Origin: Chloroflexota bacterium
Lineage (GTDB): Bacteria; Chloroflexota; Chloroflexia; Chloroflexales; Herpetosiphonaceae
Assembly (NCBI GenBank): GCA_020161265.1
Contig: JAIUOC010000006.1
Span: 1 to 64,000 of the forward strand
Direction of reading: 5' to 3'
DNA length: 64,000 bases
Shown: positions 25,998-33,718 of the stretch, in pieces
Layout of the letters: every line of letters begins with the position of its first letter
Numbering within the stretch: position 1 is the stretch's first letter
Position numbers and translations under genes: made by a program
The notes under the pieces: model-generated
Told to the model about the DNA's origin: nothing
Database searches by the model: none
The model's input: only the letters and a program-made list of their open reading frames with translations

Positions 25998-26888
25998 ATG
26001 CAGGCAGTGCAAATCTCAACCAATCAGAATCGGGTCGAAATACCGTGGCGAGCCTATGTGGCGCTGGCAATTGGCATTGTTTGTATCGCGTTATCAGCAA
26101 TTTGGGTCAAGTGGGCGGTTGTGCCTGGGCCAGTTTCGGCCTTTTATCGCATGCTGATTCCAGCGGTGATTTTGCTGCCATGGTGGTTTGCCAAGCGGCC
26201 TAAACAGTTGCCCAAGCAAGCGACACGGCTTTCGCTGTTGGGCGGCGTTTTCTTTGCCTTCGATTTAGCCCTGTGGAATAGCGCAATTCTGCTGACTTCA
26301 GCCGCCAACTCAACCCTGTTTGCCAATAATGCCCCGCTATGGGTTGGCTTGGGCGCTTGGCTGATTTTTCGCGAACGTTTGCCGCAGCGCTTTTGGTGGG
26401 GCATGGCGATTGCCCTGATTGGCGTGGTGGTGATTATGGGCGAAAATTTGCAACAACTTACGATTAGCCAAGGCGATTTGTTGGCGATCTCAGCAGGTGG
26501 TTTTTATGCTGCCTATTTGCTCACGACCCAACGTGCCCGCGCTGAACTGGATACCTTGACCTTTATGACCTTGGGAATTGTGGTGAGTGTGGTGATTTTG
26601 GGCTTGATGTGCCTGATTGGTGGCTATAGCATCATTGGGTTTAGCGCCCAAACATGGTGGTCGTTGCTGGGCTTGGGCTTGGTTTCACACCTCGGCGGTT
26701 GGTTGGCGATCAACTATGCGCTTGGCCATATCAAAGCTGCGACGGCTTCGGTCAGTTTGTTGGGCCAGCCAGTCTTAACCGCCTTGATCTCAATTCCGCT
26801 CTTGAATGAATCATTAAATATCTTCCAAATCATCGGTGGTAGCTTGGTGATTGGCGGGATTTGGCTGGTTAACACTCAAAAAAAGTAA
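25998..26888 (+). CDS. EamA/DMT family membrane transporter
   Basis: This integral membrane protein of 296 aa has ten hydrophobic helices in two EamA halves, the layout of drug/metabolite exporters such as RhaT/YdcZ relatives. Landmarks: ALSAIWVKWAVVPGPVSAFYRMLIPA, SAANSTLFANNAPLWVGLGAWLIF and the second-half end LLGQPVLTALISIPLLNESLNIFQIIGGSLVIGG. The ATG at 25998 (MQAVQIST) follows GGGGA; the frame extends upstream only into repeat sequence. Substrate unknown. Confidence 0.85.
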   Translation: MQAVQISTNQNRVEIPWRAYVALAIGIVCIALSAIWVKWAVVPGPVSAFYRMLIPAVILLPWWFAKRPKQLPKQATRLSLLGGVFFAFDLALWNSAILLTSAANSTLFANNAPLWVGLGAWLIFRERLPQRFWWGMAIALIGVVVIMGENLQQLTISQGDLLAISAGGFYAAYLLTTQRARAELDTLTFMTLGIVVSVVILGLMCLIGGYSIIGFSAQTWWSLLGLGLVSHLGGWLAINYALGHIKAATASVSLLGQPVLTALISIPLLNESLNIFQIIGGSLVIGGIWLVNTQKK

Positions 26889-27000
26889 TGGTCAAATTAC
26901 TGGACAATAAAGATTGCTGCTAATGCAACCGCTCTTTGACCATAACAGACTGCCGAATCGTTGCCATACTCCTAGGTTAATCTATGAGGGGGTAGAAAAA

Positions 27001-27021
27001 CGAACAAATGTTCGTTATACT
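27001..27021 (+). promoter_or_regulatory. SOS-box-like palindrome overlapping a -10 box
   Basis: CGAACAAATGTTCG (27001-27014) is a perfect CGAAC-N4-GTTCG palindrome, the form of the LexA box in Gram-positive bacteria. TATACT (27016-27021) follows directly, so a bound repressor would cover the promoter. It lies 52-72 bp before the DHFR-like gene. Whether LexA here uses this motif is not visible in the window. Confidence 0.5.
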
Positions 27022-27072
27022 AACGAGGCTGCGGTATGCTGGATGTTCGCCTTGGCTCAAACGGAGGACACT

Positions 27073-27630
27073 ATGGGAAACTTGACCTTTAGTATCAACA
27101 TCACCCTCGACGGCTGCATTGATCATCAGGAAGGCATCGCTGACGACGAGACCCACGCCTTCTTCACCCAACTGATGGATGAGAGCGGGGCGATGCTCTG
27201 GGGTCGTATCACCTACGAGATGATGGAAAGCGCCTGGCCAGCGGTCGCTCGCGGCACCACCGAGGCACCACTGGCGCTGCGCGAGTGGGCGATCAAGCTG
27301 GAGGCCAAGCCTAAATATGTGGTGTCCTCGACGCGAACGGATTTTCCCTGGACGAACAGCCAGCTCATTACGGGCAATCTGCGCACGGCTATCCAGCAGC
27401 TTAAGGACGCGACCCCAAATGGTGTCCTGCTTGGGAGCGGTAGGCTCGCGATCGAACTAGACCGACTAGATCTGATCGATGAGTACAAGTTCCTCGTCCA
27501 TCCGAGGATCGCTGGCCATGGCCCTACTTTGTACGCAAGTGGGCTGCCCAACACGCGCCGACTCACGTTGATCTCAGCAATCCCACTGCGCTGCGGAGCG
27601 GTCGCCATGCACTACCAGCGTGCAGGTTGA
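27073..27630 (+). CDS. dihydrofolate reductase-like (RibD C-terminal family) protein
   Basis: This 185 aa protein belongs to the DHFR/RibD_C reductase family, NADPH-binding enzymes mostly of unknown substrate. Visible: MGNLTFSINITLDGCIDHQ, MLWGRITYEMMESAWP, KYVVSSTRTDFPWTNSQLI, GVLLGSGRLAIELDRLDLIDEYKFLVHP and ending HYQRAG. The ATG at 27073 follows GGAGG. Codon use differs from neighbours: GAG, CTG, CTC and GTC replace the local GAA/TTG habit, which suggests recent transfer. The upstream in-frame extension contains the promoter and is not coding. Confidence 0.8.
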   Translation: MGNLTFSINITLDGCIDHQEGIADDETHAFFTQLMDESGAMLWGRITYEMMESAWPAVARGTTEAPLALREWAIKLEAKPKYVVSSTRTDFPWTNSQLITGNLRTAIQQLKDATPNGVLLGSGRLAIELDRLDLIDEYKFLVHPRIAGHGPTLYASGLPNTRRLTLISAIPLRCGAVAMHYQRAG

Positions 27631-27791
27631 TCATTCGATATAACACCCAAAAAGATGCTCCTAAAATAAAGTGTAGCGTTTATTACAAAATTGATGTATA
27701 CTAGCAATAAGTCGTGCTATACTGATGCGACATGCAGCGACCATGCCAACTGGAAATGCGGGGATGCTGCCAACAAAGGAGCCTTATTCAG

Positions 27792-28742
27792 ATGGAAAAG
27801 CAAAAAGTAACCGTGATTGGTTCGGGGCCAGCTGGCTTGACGGCGGCGCTGTATGCTGCACGCGCCAATTTAACCCCGTTGGTAATTCGCGGCATTCAGC
27901 CTGGTGGCTTGATTGCCACGACCAGCGAAGTTGAAAATTACCCTGGTTTCCCCGATGCGATCAATGGCTTTGATTTAGCCGATAAAATGGAAAAACAAGC
28001 AGCCCGTTTTGGCACCCACTTTTTAGATGGGATTGTCGAAAAAGTTGAGTTGGGCGAACGGCCTTTCAAGCTGCATATTGATAATGGCACGATTGTCGAA
28101 ACCGAAACCTTGATTATTGCGACTGGGGCTTCGCCGCGTAAATTGGGCGTACCTGGTGAATTAGAATTGGCTAATCGTGGCGTTTCCTATTGTGCCGTAT
28201 GCGATGGCTTCTTCTTCCGCGATAAAACCTTGGTAGTGGTTGGCGGCGGTAATAGTGCCTTGGATGAAAGTTTGTTCTTGACCCGCTATGCTAAGGAAGT
28301 GCATATCATCCATCGCCGCGACCAATTACGCGCCGATCCCGTGTTGATCGAACGTGCCCAAAATAACCCGAAAATTAAATTTATTTGGGATACGGTGGTC
28401 ACCAAAGTTGAAGGCACGGTTAAGGTTGAAGGCGTAGCGTTGCAAAATGTCAAAACTGGCGAGGAATCAACCTTTGCTGCCGATGGGGTGTTCCCATACA
28501 TTGGGCATATTCCCAACACTTGGTTATTCAAAGATCAAATTGAGTTGGATGAGAACGGCTATATCGTGAGTGAAGGCCGTGCCCGTACCAATATTCCAGG
28601 GGTTTTCGTGTCGGGCGATGTAGAAGATCATGTCTATCGCCAAGCGATCACCGCTGCTGGCAGTGGTTGTATGGCAGCCATGGAAGCCTCGTGGTTCTTG
28701 GATCAAATCGAGCACGAACAAACCAGCTTGGCTCAGTGGTAA
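27792..28742 (+). CDS. trxB: thioredoxin-disulfide reductase
   Basis: TrxB uses NADPH and FAD to reduce thioredoxin. The 316 aa product has the FAD motif VIGSGPAGLTAALYAARANL, the redox-active CAVCDG (CxxC) near residue 137, the NADPH motif VVVGGGNSALDESLFL followed by HIIHRRDQLRA, and the end FVSGDVEDHVYRQAITAAGSGCMAAMEA. AAGGAG is 9 nt before the ATG at 27792; the ORF extends to 27732 without homology. TATACT at 27718-27723 is a possible -10. No thioredoxin gene is adjacent. Confidence 0.96.
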   Translation: MEKQKVTVIGSGPAGLTAALYAARANLTPLVIRGIQPGGLIATTSEVENYPGFPDAINGFDLADKMEKQAARFGTHFLDGIVEKVELGERPFKLHIDNGTIVETETLIIATGASPRKLGVPGELELANRGVSYCAVCDGFFFRDKTLVVVGGGNSALDESLFLTRYAKEVHIIHRRDQLRADPVLIERAQNNPKIKFIWDTVVTKVEGTVKVEGVALQNVKTGEESTFAADGVFPYIGHIPNTWLFKDQIELDENGYIVSEGRARTNIPGVFVSGDVEDHVYRQAITAAGSGCMAAMEASWFLDQIEHEQTSLAQW

Positions 28743-28769
28743 TCACGAGGGGCTAGGGTTCAGTTGTCA

Positions 28770-28798
28770 GGGGCTGGGGAATAATGTTCCTCAGCCCC
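28770..28798 (+). terminator. hairpin between convergent trxB and a small minus-strand gene
   Basis: GGGGCTG (28770-28776) pairs with CAGCCCC (28792-28798), and GGAA/TTCC extends the stem. AATTTATTG follows on the plus strand, so it would serve mainly trxB. The nearby AGGGGCTAGGGTT-type words also appear at 29170-29196. Confidence 0.6.
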
Positions 28799-28801
28799 AA
28801 T

Positions 28802-29047
28802 TTATTGTTGTAGGCTTCTGATATAGGTCAAATAGCACCATTCTAATTGTTTGATTGCTGAATCTAGGTGCTGCATAACATGTTGGCAGTCAGCGATACT
28901 GATTGTTTCTACATATGAATTAATCAGCATGCGATACCCAACGAGTGTCCCAATGCAAGGTTGAATATCCTCACGAAGCAACAGAAAATTGTAAACGATC
29001 TGTTTTTGGATTTCTATTGGAATTCGATCAACAATTTCTCGATTCAT
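28802..29047 (-). CDS. hypothetical small protein (81 aa)
   Basis: Not recognised. The product MNREIVDRIPIEIQKQIVYNFLLLREDIQPCIGTLVGYRMLINSYVETISIADCQHVMQHLDSAIKQLEWCYLTYIRSLQQ looks largely helical and soluble, with three Cys. A good ribosome site (GAGGAG, 7 nt) precedes the ATG, which is the main reason to call it real. Its A+T content is higher than that of neighbours. Confidence 0.6.
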   Translation of the reverse strand: MNREIVDRIPIEIQKQIVYNFLLLREDIQPCIGTLVGYRMLINSYVETISIADCQHVMQHLDSAIKQLEWCYLTYIRSLQQ

Positions 29048-29200
29048 ATTAATCTCCTCAAAATGATAGAATCGATAGCCATTGCCAAGATAGCATTTAA
29101 TCCTAGTCGATTCAAATTGCGATTAACTGAGGGTGCTCATCTTTCAATCAAAATAAACACCCTCAAACCTGACCCCTAAACCCTAGCCTCTGACCCCTCG

Positions 29201-30586
29201 TTAAACCTTCGCACTTTGCCATTTACCTTGGCGGAAGCGCCACCAAGCCAACGTGCCTTGGACGGCAAAATCAGTACACATTGCCAGCCAAATGCCATTC
29301 AAGCCAAGCTCGAATTGCCTGACCAGCAGCCAAGCCAAGGGTAAGCGGACACACCAAACGCTCAGCATTTTGCTAATCAAAGGCCACTTTGGCTCGCCAC
29401 CGCCGCGCAAACTCCCGCTAAAGATAAAATTAGCAGCCAGGGCGGGCTGAGCAAAACCGACCATCCGCAAAGGTAAGGCTGCCAACCGCACAACCTCTTC
29501 GTCGGCGACGAAAAAGCGCAAAAATACTTCAGGCGCAATCACAAACAACAGGCCAATGGCTCCCATAAAGATTGCCCCAAGCCGAAACGCCTCAAAACCG
29601 CTCTCACTCGCTTGTTGCGGCTGATTTGCGCCCATATGCTGGCCGACCAACGTTGTTGCCGCCACCGCCAAACCCATGCCTGGCAAAAACGAAATGCTTT
29701 CAATTGTGATAATCGTATTGTGAGCGGCATAGGCCGCCGTGCCAATATCGTTGATCAAATGGATAAAAATCAACAACGCTGCTTGAAAAATAAATTGTTC
29801 AGCGCCATATGGCAGGCCTTGGCGTAAAATCCGCCAAATTAAGTTGCCATTTGGGCGCGGCAATTGATCAAGTTTCAAGCCGGAGCGTCCGCGAATCAGC
29901 GTGGCTAGTATCATTAATCCGCCGATGCCCTGACCACTCATCGCGGCAAAAGCTGCCCCATTAATCCCCATTGCTGGAAAACCGAGATAGCCATTGACCA
30001 ACAACAATGATAAACCAGCATTAATCCCGTTGACCACCAACATTACCTTGAGCGGTGTACGAGTATCGCCGGAGCCGCGCAAGGCTGCATTACCGACGTA
30101 GAGCATGGCCATCAACGGCATGGATAAGGCTGAAATTCGCAAATAGCCAGCGCCGTATTGGCGAACTTGGGCGTTTGCGCCGAGTAAATCCATGAGTTGC
30201 GGTGCAAATGTATACGCCAAGAACAGGCTGAGCAAGCCCATCGCTAAGCCAATTAGCAAGGCTTGGCGCAGCGTTTGGTTGGCTTGTTCATGTTCGCCAG
30301 CCCCAACAAACCGCGCAATGACCACGGTGCTACCGAGAGCTACTGCCATAAAAAAGGTGATTAATGTCCATGTGACTTGGCTTGCAATACCAGTCGCCGC
30401 CAAAGCGATTTGGCGATCGTAGCCATTGGCGGCGGCTACAGCTAAGCTCAAGTGTCCCACCACATAGGTATCAACCAGCCCAACCATCAAACTTAATAAT
30501 TGCTCGCCGACTGCTGGCAAGCCCAACTTTAATACAGCGCTACGTTGGCTACTGCGCCCACGGGCTGCGCCTAATGGAATTGCCAT
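29201..30586 (-). CDS. MATE family multidrug/sodium efflux transporter
   Basis: MATE proteins export drugs or cations using Na+ or H+ gradients. The 461 aa product has about twelve hydrophobic helices in two halves. Landmarks: LKLGLPAVGEQLLSLMVGLVDTYVVGHL, GSTVVIARFVGAGEHEQANQTLRQAL and, in half two, RQGLPYGAEQFIFQAALLIF with GLAVAATTLVGQHMGANQPQQA. The ATG at 30586 has GAGG about 13 nt upstream, a weak site. Substrate not deducible. Confidence 0.9.
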   Translation of the reverse strand: MAIPLGAARGRSSQRSAVLKLGLPAVGEQLLSLMVGLVDTYVVGHLSLAVAAANGYDRQIALAATGIASQVTWTLITFFMAVALGSTVVIARFVGAGEHEQANQTLRQALLIGLAMGLLSLFLAYTFAPQLMDLLGANAQVRQYGAGYLRISALSMPLMAMLYVGNAALRGSGDTRTPLKVMLVVNGINAGLSLLLVNGYLGFPAMGINGAAFAAMSGQGIGGLMILATLIRGRSGLKLDQLPRPNGNLIWRILRQGLPYGAEQFIFQAALLIFIHLINDIGTAAYAAHNTIITIESISFLPGMGLAVAATTLVGQHMGANQPQQASESGFEAFRLGAIFMGAIGLLFVIAPEVFLRFFVADEEVVRLAALPLRMVGFAQPALAANFIFSGSLRGGGEPKWPLISKMLSVWCVRLPLAWLLVRQFELGLNGIWLAMCTDFAVQGTLAWWRFRQGKWQSAKV

Positions 30587-30639
30587 GATGTGTCCGTTAC
30601 CTCATGCAATATGTCGATATATGCATAATAGCAGAAGTC

Positions 30640-30850
30640 ATACAAAGTATGAAGGACGAGGGATGAAGGATGAAGAACATAGAACAATGAAGATCGAGTA
30701 GCTATTGGTTTGTGAATAATAGATTTTTTGCAATTACCAAGGGTGTTCCGATAGCCAATAGCCAATAGCCAATATGATTCTCTATGCCTCTGTTTACAAA
30801 TTCGATCGATAAAATTTTTCATCCCTCATATTTCATCCCTCATACTTTCC
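30640..30850. repeat. intergenic composite repeat block 5
   Basis: Words: AGTATGAAGGACGAGGGATG (30641), GAACATAGAACAATG (30673), a triple CCGATAGCCAATAGCCAATAGCC unit (about 30749-30772) and CATCCCTCATATTTCATCCC (30821). The AGGGATGA and TCATCCCT words oppose each other across the block. No gene. The block ends where the sigma-54-like array begins. Confidence 0.6.
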
Positions 30851-30854
30851 TCCG

Positions 30855-31030
30855 TGGCACACTTTCTGCATTTACTCCAATTCAGAACGACAGACTGAAC
30901 ATTGCAAACAGAAAAATGCTGGCACACTTTCTGCATAAGCAGAACAGTAGAAACGATACGTAGATTGAACAATGCATAAACAATCTACAACTACTGAAAA
31001 AAGAATGCTGGCACACTTTCTGCATAAGCA
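30855..31030 (+). promoter_or_regulatory. three tandem sigma-54-like promoter copies
   Basis: TGGCACACTTTCTGCAT occurs three times without change at 30855-30871, 30920-30936 and 31009-31025; copies 2 and 3 match over 27 bp (30915-30941, 31004-31030). GG and GC are spaced exactly as in the -24/-12 consensus TGGCAC-N5-TTGCA. Between copies 2 and 3 lie nested palindromes: CAGTAG (30945-30950) with CTACTG (30991-30996), and GTAGATTG (30960-30967) with CAATCTAC (30981-30988), possible activator sites. Copy 3 would start transcription about 50 bp before the gene at 31085. Whether RpoN exists here is unknown. Confidence 0.5.
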
Positions 31031-31084
31031 ATCACAGTAGTCAACACAAGCACTTATTGAAATTATCACACGGAGGAATCAACA

Positions 31085-31342
31085 ATGTTATCACTTATCG
31101 CATGGCTTATCTTTGGCGCATTGATCGGTTGGGTTGCTAGCAAAATTATGAATACCGATGCCCAACAAGGTGCAGTATTGAATATTGTGGTCGGGATCAT
31201 CGGGGCATTCATTGGCGGTTTTTTGATCAATCGCGACGTGACCGGTAATGTATTCAATCTAATGAGCGTCTTGACTGCGTTGATTGGTGCAGTTGTGCTG
31301 CTTGGGATTGTAAACCTCTTCCAACGTGGCCGCGTTCGCTAA
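31085..31342 (+). CDS. GlsB/YeaQ/YmgE family membrane protein, copy 1
   Basis: This 85 aa protein has three hydrophobic helices (SLIAWLIFGALIGWVASKIM, AVLNIVVGIIGAFIGGFLI, VLTALIGAVVLLGIVNLF) and a short basic tail RGRVR. This is the pattern of transglycosylase-associated stress membrane proteins, whose exact function is not settled. GGAGG precedes the ATG. The protein is identical to the next gene. It lies downstream of three sigma-54-like sites, which suggests stress or envelope control. Confidence 0.85.
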   Translation: MLSLIAWLIFGALIGWVASKIMNTDAQQGAVLNIVVGIIGAFIGGFLINRDVTGNVFNLMSVLTALIGAVVLLGIVNLFQRGRVR

Positions 31343-31400
31343 TTTTTGGCTAAATAATCCAAGCACTGATTACTAAAATAATTATTTGGAGGAATTAACA

Positions 31401-31658
31401 ATGCTTTCACTTATTGCATGGCTTATCTTCGGCGCATTGATCGGTTGGGTTGCTAGCAAAATTATGAACACTGATGCTCAGCAAGGCGCAGTATTAAATA
31501 TTGTAGTCGGGATCATCGGAGCGTTTATTGGTGGTTTTTTGATCAATCGCGACGTGACCGGTAATGTATTCAATTTGATGAGCGTCTTGACCGCGCTGAT
31601 TGGTGCCGTCGTATTGCTTGGGATTGTCAACCTCTTCCAACGTGGGCGCGTGCGCTAA
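31401..31658 (+). CDS. GlsB/YeaQ/YmgE family membrane protein, copy 2
   Basis: All 85 residues are identical to copy 1, while the DNA differs at about 25 positions, all silent (for example the second codon is TTA in one and CTT in the other). The ATG at 31401 follows GGAGGAATTAAC, almost the same ribosome site as copy 1. The 58 bp between the copies has no terminator, so they are probably cotranscribed. The message ends at the hairpin at 31684. Confidence 0.85.
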   Translation: MLSLIAWLIFGALIGWVASKIMNTDAQQGAVLNIVVGIIGAFIGGFLINRDVTGNVFNLMSVLTALIGAVVLLGIVNLFQRGRVR

Positions 31659-31683
31659 GCCGTCATCCTACCCTGATCTGACG

Positions 31684-31720
31684 AATCGCGAATGCTACAA
31701 TGCTGTAGCATTCGCGATTT
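31684..31720 (+). terminator. terminator after the GlsB-like pair
   Basis: AATCGCGAATGCTACA (31684-31699) and TGTAGCATTCGCGATT (31704-31719) form a perfect 16 bp stem with a 4-base loop, followed by TTCGTTT. It is 25 bp after the stop codon. Confidence 0.8.
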
Positions 31721-31809
31721 TCGTTTAACCTCAGTTAAATCGCAACGCTGTAAAAGCCAAAGTAGCCCAATTAACACCAAGTTATGGCGGCAGAGGCGGC
31801 GCTTTCTGC

Positions 31810-31815
31810 TATAAT
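31810..31815 (+). promoter_or_regulatory. possible -10 box before the GT2 gene
   Basis: TATAAT, preceded by CTGC, lies 52 bp before the ATG at 31868. No good -35 is present at 16-18 bp. It would drive the glycosyltransferase/epimerase group. Confidence 0.35.
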
Positions 31816-31867
31816 CGCTGCTGTTGACACTGATCAAAACGATTAACAACCAGTCAAAGGATCATAA

Positions 31868-32632
31868 ATGACCAGCGAACGTCCAAGTATTTCGGTCTTC
31901 TTCCCTGCCTATAATGATGCTGGCACCATTGGTAGCTTGGTGATTACAGCATTTCACGTTTTACCCGAACTCACCGATGATTATGAAGTGATCGTGGTTA
32001 ACGATGGTAGCAGCGATTATACCGCGCAAGTGCTTGATGATTTAGCCACCAAATATCCACGTTTCCGCCCAATTCACCACCCCAAAAACCGCGGTTATGG
32101 CGGAGCATTACGCACAGGCTTTGCCTCGGCAACCAAAGATCTGGTGTTTTATACTGATGGCGATGCCCAATACGACCCCAACGAGTTGCGCGATTTGTAT
32201 CAAGTGCTGACCCCTGAGGTTGATATTGTCAACGGCTATAAGATTGCCCGTTCTGATCCATTGCATCGTAAAATTATTGGCCGCGTGTATCACCATGGAG
32301 TCAAATTTTTATTTGGCTTTAAATTGCGTGATGTTGATTGTGATTTTCGGCTGATTCGCCGCAAAGTATTCGATGTAGTCAATCTTGAATCCGATAGCGG
32401 TACAATCTGCTTAGAATTGGTCAAAAAATTACAAGATGCTGGGTTTAATTTTGCTGAAGTGCCAGTGCATCACTATCATCGCACCTATGGCAAATCGCAG
32501 TTTTTCAATTTCCCCCGTTTGTGGCGCACGCTGATTCAGTTGTTGCAGCTTTGGTGGAAGTTGGTCATCCTTGGCAAACATCTTAAAGAACAAGCTGCTC
32601 GCCAACGTGCTCTTGGGCGCGACGCGGGCTAA
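31868..32632 (+). CDS. family 2 glycosyltransferase (dolichol-phosphate-mannose-synthase-like)
   Basis: This 254 aa GT-A enzyme has the nucleotide-sugar motif SISVFFPAYNDAGTIGSLV, VIVVNDGSSDYTAQVL and the DxD metal site FYTDGDAQYD (about residues 95-102). It resembles transferases that put a sugar on a polyprenyl phosphate. There is no long C-terminal membrane domain, only a hydrophobic stretch near 215-240. It begins a + strand group with a sugar epimerase and a GT4, pointing to cell-surface glycan synthesis. Confidence 0.88.
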   Translation: MTSERPSISVFFPAYNDAGTIGSLVITAFHVLPELTDDYEVIVVNDGSSDYTAQVLDDLATKYPRFRPIHHPKNRGYGGALRTGFASATKDLVFYTDGDAQYDPNELRDLYQVLTPEVDIVNGYKIARSDPLHRKIIGRVYHHGVKFLFGFKLRDVDCDFRLIRRKVFDVVNLESDSGTICLELVKKLQDAGFNFAEVPVHHYHRTYGKSQFFNFPRLWRTLIQLLQLWWKLVILGKHLKEQAARQRALGRDAG

Positions 32633-32652
32633 CGGCTATTTATGGAGGTTGT

Positions 32653-33642
32653 GTGCTAGAGCAGGCATTTCGTGGTAAGCGTTGTTTGATTACTGGCGGT
32701 TTGGGCTTTATTGGCTCGAATCTCGCATTTCGTTTGGTCGAATTAGGCGCTGAAGTTGTGATCGTTGATTCATTGGTTGCTGAATATGGCGGCAATATGG
32801 CCAATGTCCATGGCTTGGCTGAACAAGTTCGGATTAACATTGCCGATGTCCGCGATCAGCATTCGTTGCAATATTTGGTACAAGGCCAGGATTATCTGTT
32901 TAATCTCGCTGGTCAGGTTAGCCATATTGATTCAATGGAGAATCCCTTCAACGACTTGGATATTAATTGTCGGGCGCAGCTTTCAATTTTAGAGGCTTGT
33001 CGCCACAATAATCCAGCGATTAAAATTGTTTTTGCGAGCACCCGCCAAATCTATGGCCGCCCCGATTACGTGCCTGTTGATGAGCAGCATTTGTTGCACC
33101 CAACCGATGTTAATGGCATCAACAAGATGGCGGGCGAGTGGTATCACATTCTTTATAATAATGTCTATGGGATTCGGGCTTGTGCTTTGCGCATGACCAA
33201 CACCTATGGGCCACGTATGTTGGTCCGCCACGCTCGCCAAACTGCCTTGGGTTGGTTTGTGCGCCAGGCACTTGATAATGAAGTGATTAGCATTTATGGC
33301 GATGGCGAACAACAGCGTGATTATACCTATGTTGATGATGCAGTTGAAGCTTTTCTGTTAGCAGCCATGAATCCGGCTGCCGATGGTCAGGTGTTTAATC
33401 TCGGCGGCCCTGAGCCAATTAGCCATTTGCAATTGATTTCGACCTTGACGGAAGTTGCAGGAACTGGCTCATATCGTTTGGTGCCGTTTCCCCCTGAAAA
33501 AGCCCGCATCGACATTGGCAGCGTCTATAGCGACTATCGCCGGATTCAAGCAGTGTTGGGTTGGCAGCCAACCACGAGTTTGCGCCAAGGTCTCGAGTAT
33601 ACCGTAAACTTTTACCGCGAATTCCGCGAATCCTATTGGTAG
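32653..33642 (+). CDS. NAD-dependent sugar epimerase/dehydratase (extended SDR)
   Basis: Extended SDR enzymes modify nucleotide sugars. The 329 aa product has the NAD motif GGLGFIG (15-21), the FASTRQIYG segment, RMTNTYGPRM and the late GDGEQQRDYTYVDDAVEAFLLA. The catalytic Tyr of YxxxK appears to be Asn154 (NGINK, Lys158 kept), an unusual change that may be typical of a subclade. It starts at GTG 32653 after GGAGG. It is 20 bp after the GT2 gene, so likely the same operon. Confidence 0.85.
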   Translation: MLEQAFRGKRCLITGGLGFIGSNLAFRLVELGAEVVIVDSLVAEYGGNMANVHGLAEQVRINIADVRDQHSLQYLVQGQDYLFNLAGQVSHIDSMENPFNDLDINCRAQLSILEACRHNNPAIKIVFASTRQIYGRPDYVPVDEQHLLHPTDVNGINKMAGEWYHILYNNVYGIRACALRMTNTYGPRMLVRHARQTALGWFVRQALDNEVISIYGDGEQQRDYTYVDDAVEAFLLAAMNPAADGQVFNLGGPEPISHLQLISTLTEVAGTGSYRLVPFPPEKARIDIGSVYSDYRRIQAVLGWQPTTSLRQGLEYTVNFYREFRESYW

Positions 33643-33666
33643 TTTGTAGATGTCCTCACCCCCTAG

Positions 33667-33695
33667 CCCCCTCTCCCGCCCAGCGAGCGAGGGGG
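33667..33695. repeat. CCCCCTC / GAGGGGG inverted repeat
   Basis: CCCCCTC (33667-33673) faces GAGGGGG (33689-33695) in the 76 bp gap between the epimerase and GT4 genes. The surrounding CCCCCTAGCCCCCTCTCCCG string looks like a dispersed bacterial palindromic repeat. No T-run, so probably not a terminator. Confidence 0.45.
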
Positions 33696-33718
33696 AAATT
33701 GCTTAGTTTGGTTGTGCA

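Noticed and set aside
26914..27072. N-terminal extension of the DHFR-like gene
   Set aside because: It would include the SOS-like box and -10 as coding sequence; homology begins at the ATG 27073, which has GGAGG.
30640..31030. CRISPR-like array, because of three spaced identical units
   Set aside because: Only three units with unequal spacing (65 and 89 bp), no uniform spacers and no cas genes; the promoter reading fits better.
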